DNA of 8,699 bases from JAVBQU01 sp031548675. Its GTDB lineage: Bacteria > Bacteroidota > Bacteroidia > Bacteroidales > P3. Every line of letters begins with the position of its first letter. Position 1 is the first letter of the stretch. This document shows positions 5,564 through 8,699 of the stretch, in pieces. A program made the translations under genes and the position numbers. Location: NCBI GenBank assembly GCA_031548675.1, contig JAVBQU010000061.1:1-8699 (forward strand), written 5' to 3'. The notes below the pieces were generated by a model. It saw nothing but the letters and a program-made list of their open reading frames with translations, did no database searches and was not told the origin of the DNA.

Positions 5564-8056
5564 ATGCAAAAAAATTTAGTCATAGTAGAGTCCCCCGCCA
5601 AAGCCAAAACCATAGAAAAATTTTTAGGAAAGGACTATACTGTAAAATCAAGTTTTGGTCACATCCGCGATTTATCGAAGAAAGATACCAGTATAGATGT
5701 TGCTAAGGGTTTTAAACCCAAATACGAAATTCCCGAGGATAAAGTAAAGATAGTTAATGAACTGAAGAAGCTTTCTAAAGAGGCAGAGGTTGTTTGGCTG
5801 GCTTCCGATGAAGACCGTGAAGGAGAAGCTATTGCATGGCATCTAAAAGAAGCCTTAGATTTAGACGAAAGTAAGACTAAGCGTATTGTATTTAACGAAA
5901 TTACTAAAAATGCCATAATCCATGCTGTTGAAAATCCACGAAATATTGACATAAATTTGGTAAATGCCCAACAAGCCCGCAGGATTTTGGACAGATTAGT
6001 TGGGTATGAGATTTCGCCTGTTTTATGGAGAAAAGTAAAACCTTCACTTTCTGCGGGACGCGTACAATCCGTAGCCGTTCGTTTGATTGTTGAGCGTGAA
6101 GAAGAAATCAAGAATTTTAAAGCAGTCTCATTTTTTAAAGTTGTTGCAGTTTTTGATATTCAAAACAATAACAAAACTATTACGGCTGAACTTTCGAAAC
6201 GTTTTGAACAAAAACAAGATGCTCAAAAATTCTTGGAGGATTGTATTGATGCTCAATTTGCTATTTCCAACATAGAAAAGAAACCCGGTAAGAAATCGCC
6301 GGCTCCGCCTTTTACGACATCAACCCTGCAACAAGAAGCCAGCCGCAAGCTCGGATTTCCGGTTGCCAAAACGATGATGGTTGCCCAACAGCTTTACGAA
6401 AGCGGGCATATTACCTATATGCGTACAGATTCTGTTAATCTTTCCGATTTGGCAATCTCTATGACGAAAGAAGAGATTATCAAAAATTATGGCGAAAAAT
6501 ACTCAAAAACAAGAAAATACACCAATAAAATAAAAGGAGCTCAAGAAGCCCACGAAGCTATCCGCCCTACTTACATGGATAAACATGAAGTAATAGACGC
6601 GGATTCATCTCAAAGGCGTCTATATGATTTGATATGGAAACGTACCATCGCTTCGCAAATGAGCGATGCTCAATTAGAACGCACTGATGTTACCATTGAT
6701 ATATCGAAACGTGCTGAAAAATTTGTAGCACAAGGAGAAATTATTCAATTCGACGGATTCCTGAAAGTATATATGGAATCTGTTGATGATGAGAACGAAG
6801 AAGACACTAAAGGTTTGCTGCCCCCATTATCGAAAGGGCAGGAACTTTTGATGCAGGAATGTAATGCTGTCCAAAATTATACCCAGCATCCTCCGCGTTA
6901 TACGGAAGCCAGTCTGGTAAAAAAATTGGAAGAATTGGGTATCGGTCGTCCATCAACTTATGCTCCCACTATTTCTACGATTCAGAAACGGGAATATGTG
7001 GTAAAAGAAGACCGCGAAAAAGAAAAACAAGCTTATGTTGAGCTTACATTGAAAGATAAAAAGGTAACGGAAATTGCCAAAACAGAAAAAATAGTTATTG
7101 AAAAAGGGAAGCTTTTCCCTACCGATATAGGCGGCTTGGTAAATAAATTCTTGATGCAGTATTTTACCCAAATCATGGATTATCATTTTACTGCCGATAT
7201 CGAAGTACAATTCGACGATATAGCTCAAGGTAAATTGGTTTGGGCTAAAATGCTCGAAAAATTTTATGAGCCTTTCCATAAGCAAGTTGTAGAAACCTCA
7301 GCTACTGCTGAAAGATTTAGCGGGGAACGCTTGATTGGTGTAGATCCTAAGACCAAACACAATGTTTATGCTAAAATAGGCAGATTTGGTCCTATGGTGC
7401 AAATAGGAGATACTGCAAGCGAGGAAAAACCCCGTTTTGCAAGTTTAAAGAAATCGCAAAGCATAGAACAAATTACACTTGAAGAAGCCCTCAGCTTGTT
7501 TGATCTGCCACGCATTGCAGGCAGATTTGAAGATGAGGACATGGTTGTTACCATCGGACGTTTTGGTCCGTATATCAAACATGATGAAAAGTCTTATTCT
7601 TTAGGTAAAACTGATGATCCTTACGTTGTTGGAGTAGACCGGTGCATCGAAATTATCAGGGCAAAACGCGTAGCAGATGCTCAAAAAGAAAAAATGAATG
7701 CTCATCTTCCTAAAGTTATCGGACAGCACCAAAAAGAAGATATTACGGCAAACTTAGGTCGTTTTGGTCCATATCTTACTTTTAAAGGGAAAAACTATAG
7801 AGTTCCCAAAACCACCGACATTCTTACTCTTTCTCTAGAAGGAGCTATTGATATTGTAGAAGGTGTAGTAAAACAGGATAATACGATTAAAATATTTCCC
7901 GAAAATGATAATGTAAAAGTATTGAACGGGCGTTACGGAGCCTACATTTCTATCGGGAAAAAGAATTACAAGATACCAAAAGAAGTCAAGCCTGAATACT
8001 TAACCTTAAAACAATGTTTGGAAATAGCTGAAGAAGCTGATGCCAAAAAGAAATAA
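5564..8056 (+). CDS. topA: DNA topoisomerase I (type IA)
   Basis: This complete 830 aa type IA topoisomerase relaxes negatively supercoiled DNA through a 5'-phosphotyrosine intermediate. The N-terminal Toprim domain carries IVESPAKAKTIEKFL with catalytic Glu9 and the metal-binding SDEDREGE (Asp82, Asp84, Glu86). LSAGRVQSVAVRLIVERE is at 162-179, and the active-site block ITYMRTDS at 283-290 gives nucleophile Tyr285 and Arg287. HPPRYTEASLVKKLEE (442-457) with GIGRPSTYAPT after it is the conserved domain II/IV segment. The C-terminus has no Cys4 zinc fingers. It has four Toprim_C-type repeats marked by GRFGP at 606, GRFGPY at 665, GRFGPY at 732 and GRYGAY at 789, the form expected in Bacteroidota. 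The ATG at 5564 puts the Toprim motif at residue 6; no Shine-Dalgarno sequence or clear promoter is visible upstream, though a terminator precedes it, so a promoter must lie in 5493-5563 or read-through occurs. Confidence 0.97.
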   Translation: MQKNLVIVESPAKAKTIEKFLGKDYTVKSSFGHIRDLSKKDTSIDVAKGFKPKYEIPEDKVKIVNELKKLSKEAEVVWLASDEDREGEAIAWHLKEALDLDESKTKRIVFNEITKNAIIHAVENPRNIDINLVNAQQARRILDRLVGYEISPVLWRKVKPSLSAGRVQSVAVRLIVEREEEIKNFKAVSFFKVVAVFDIQNNNKTITAELSKRFEQKQDAQKFLEDCIDAQFAISNIEKKPGKKSPAPPFTTSTLQQEASRKLGFPVAKTMMVAQQLYESGHITYMRTDSVNLSDLAISMTKEEIIKNYGEKYSKTRKYTNKIKGAQEAHEAIRPTYMDKHEVIDADSSQRRLYDLIWKRTIASQMSDAQLERTDVTIDISKRAEKFVAQGEIIQFDGFLKVYMESVDDENEEDTKGLLPPLSKGQELLMQECNAVQNYTQHPPRYTEASLVKKLEELGIGRPSTYAPTISTIQKREYVVKEDREKEKQAYVELTLKDKKVTEIAKTEKIVIEKGKLFPTDIGGLVNKFLMQYFTQIMDYHFTADIEVQFDDIAQGKLVWAKMLEKFYEPFHKQVVETSATAERFSGERLIGVDPKTKHNVYAKIGRFGPMVQIGDTASEEKPRFASLKKSQSIEQITLEEALSLFDLPRIAGRFEDEDMVVTIGRFGPYIKHDEKSYSLGKTDDPYVVGVDRCIEIIRAKRVADAQKEKMNAHLPKVIGQHQKEDITANLGRFGPYLTFKGKNYRVPKTTDILTLSLEGAIDIVEGVVKQDNTIKIFPENDNVKVLNGRYGAYISIGKKNYKIPKEVKPEYLTLKQCLEIAEEADAKKK

Positions 8057-8062
8057 TTTCTA

Positions 8063-8070
8063 TATCTTTG
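8063..8070 (+). promoter_or_regulatory. Bacteroidota -7 promoter element for the lipoprotein gene
   Basis: TATCTTTG is a perfect match to the TAnnTTTG -7 consensus and is part of an 11 nt string (TATATCTTTGC, 8061-8071) that also occurs at the 3475-3504 promoter. The -33 side is poor: the nearest match is ATG at 8040-8042, 20 nt upstream, within the last codons of topA. Transcription would begin around 8076, leaving a leader of about 30 nt. Confidence 0.6.
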
Positions 8071-8091
8071 CGAATATTTTTTAATTAAAAT

Positions 8092-8099
8092 AAAGGAGG
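8092..8099 (+). promoter_or_regulatory. Strong Shine-Dalgarno sequence (AAAGGAGG)
   Basis: AAAGGAGG lies 5 nt before the ATG at 8105, an ideal match to the anti-Shine-Dalgarno end of 16S rRNA. Bacteroidota genes rarely use such sites, and no other gene in the window has one. It fixes the start of the lipoprotein gene. Confidence 0.8.
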
Positions 8100-8104
8100 A
8101 AAAT

Positions 8105-8533
8105 ATGAAGAAATTTTCGTTTTTATTATTGATAGCAAGTATCTTTATTATTTCTTGTAAAAAAGAACAAAATACAACTACCTCCTTTTATATAAAAAAT
8201 ACTTCAAGCAACGATGTAACTATTTTTATAAGAAAAGCTGAATTTCAAGGTATCGTAAAAGATACCCTATTTGTACTCAGACCGAAAGCTCAAATAAAAA
8301 ATAGTTTTACTCTCAGTGATGAAAATAATGTTTTTACCTCTCCTTTTGGACTTTTGGCAGACTCGGCAACCGTTGTATCTCAAGGCAAGTTATATATTTA
8401 TAAACCAAACGACGGGAAGCTTAGGAATATTCTGCAAATAGAAAGTTATATAGGCGGCAAAATGGAAAAAGAACAATTTGGCTACACCTATACCCTTACC
8501 GATGAAGATTTTATTGCTACGGAATTACATTAA
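8105..8533 (+). CDS. Small lipoprotein of unknown function
   Basis: I do not recognise a family for this 142 aa protein. It begins with a clear lipoprotein signal: MKK, a hydrophobic core, then the lipobox IISC with Cys18 as the lipidation site, followed by KKEQN. The lysines at +2 and +3 and the absence of an early Asp argue against inner-membrane retention by the E. coli +2 rule; KKE only weakly resembles the Lys-acidic surface-export signals described in this phylum. The mature part is rich in beta-strand-type stretches (TSFYIKNTSSNDVTIFIRK, TLFVLRPKAQIK, KLYIYKP, FGYTYTLTDEDF) and has no further Cys. It has its own -7 element and a strong ribosome binding site, and lies 48 nt after topA. 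The MFS gene starts 34 nt after its stop, so the two may be co-transcribed. It would be a substrate of the LspA encoded in this window. Confidence 0.85.
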   Translation: MKKFSFLLLIASIFIISCKKEQNTTTSFYIKNTSSNDVTIFIRKAEFQGIVKDTLFVLRPKAQIKNSFTLSDENNVFTSPFGLLADSATVVSQGKLYIYKPNDGKLRNILQIESYIGGKMEKEQFGYTYTLTDEDFIATELH

Positions 8534-8567
8534 AACCAAATAAACTCTTAATCAAAATCATTTAAAC

Positions 8568-8699
8568 ATGGAAAAGAAAAATTATTTTTTACCCATTATT
8601 GTGATGATCTTCCTATTCGGGATGATTTCATTTGTTACAAATTTGGCGTCTCCGATGGGCGATATCCTCAAATTTCAATTTAAGGTTGCAAACTGGATG
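8568..8699 (+). CDS. MFS transporter, FucP-like sugar permease group (3' end outside window)
   Basis: Only the first 44 codons are present; the frame is open to the window edge. The start MEKKNYFLPIIVMIFLFG followed by a hydrophobic helix (about 7-28) and the segment ASPMGDILKFQFKVANW is the pattern of the N-terminal helix and first periplasmic loop of Bacteroidota MFS proteins related to the L-fucose/glucose-galactose permeases, where a short loop leads to a conserved FQ/QF turn. These are proton-coupled sugar importers of the inner membrane. The substrate cannot be told from this fragment. It starts 34 nt after the lipoprotein gene with no visible Shine-Dalgarno site. Confidence 0.75.
   Translation, partial: MEKKNYFLPIIVMIFLFGMISFVTNLASPMGDILKFQFKVANWM

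Noticed and set aside
5509..5706. 65-codon + frame overlapping the start of topA
   Set aside because: It overlaps the Toprim coding region in another frame and its translation is basic and without a recognisable pattern.
5659..6111. 150-codon open frame on the - strand inside topA
   Set aside because: It is antisense to the most conserved part of topA, its translation is Ser/Thr/Ile-rich with no recognisable domain, and no ribosome binding site or promoter supports it.
1..8699. Defence system, CRISPR array, prophage or transposon
   Set aside because: No spaced direct repeats, transposase, integrase, terminal inverted repeats, nuclease or toxin genes were seen; the genes are metabolic and housekeeping families with even base composition.

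Overview
The window looks like ordinary chromosome from a low-GC anaerobic member of the Bacteroidota, most likely Bacteroidales. The evidence is: protein families in their Bacteroidota forms (DUF4861, a DksA-like protein lacking most zinc ligands, LspA with the long insert between its catalytic Asp motifs, TopA with GRFGPY repeats in place of zinc fingers); two promoters with the TAnnTTTG -7 element of this phylum; and mostly non-Shine-Dalgarno starts. All supported genes are on the + strand. I found no phage, transposon, CRISPR array, RNA gene or defence genes.

Positions 28-3108 hold a uronate-catabolism cluster: a secreted DUF4861 protein, an SDR dehydrogenase of the gluconate 5-dehydrogenase/KduD type, and 2-keto-3-deoxygluconate (KDG) kinase KdgK. 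The dehydrogenase and kinase are 17 nt apart. They are consistent with consecutive steps: the SDR interconverts keto-uronate intermediates towards KDG, and KdgK phosphorylates KDG to KDPG. KduI, KDPG aldolase and any lyase or hydrolase are not in the window and may lie upstream.

Positions 3109-3568 are a 460 nt AT-rich gap without a gene. It ends in a well-formed Bacteroidota promoter (TTG-N19-TATCTTTG).

Positions 3569-5399 form a tight operon: a TraR/DksA-family regulator, the lipoprotein signal peptidase LspA (best start is TTG at 3976) and a membrane-anchored OmpH/Skp-like coiled-coil protein. A hairpin terminator at 5459-5492 closes it.

Positions 5564-8056 encode DNA topoisomerase I (TopA, 830 aa, complete). 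A second -7 element (TATCTTTG) and an unusually strong Shine-Dalgarno sequence precede a small lipoprotein of unknown function (8105-8533), itself a probable LspA substrate. The window ends inside the first 44 codons of an MFS transporter resembling the fucose/sugar permease group.

I see no convincing undescribed system. The points most worth a second look are the function of DUF4861 in the uronate cluster, the zinc-less DksA-like protein, and the strongly initiated small lipoprotein.
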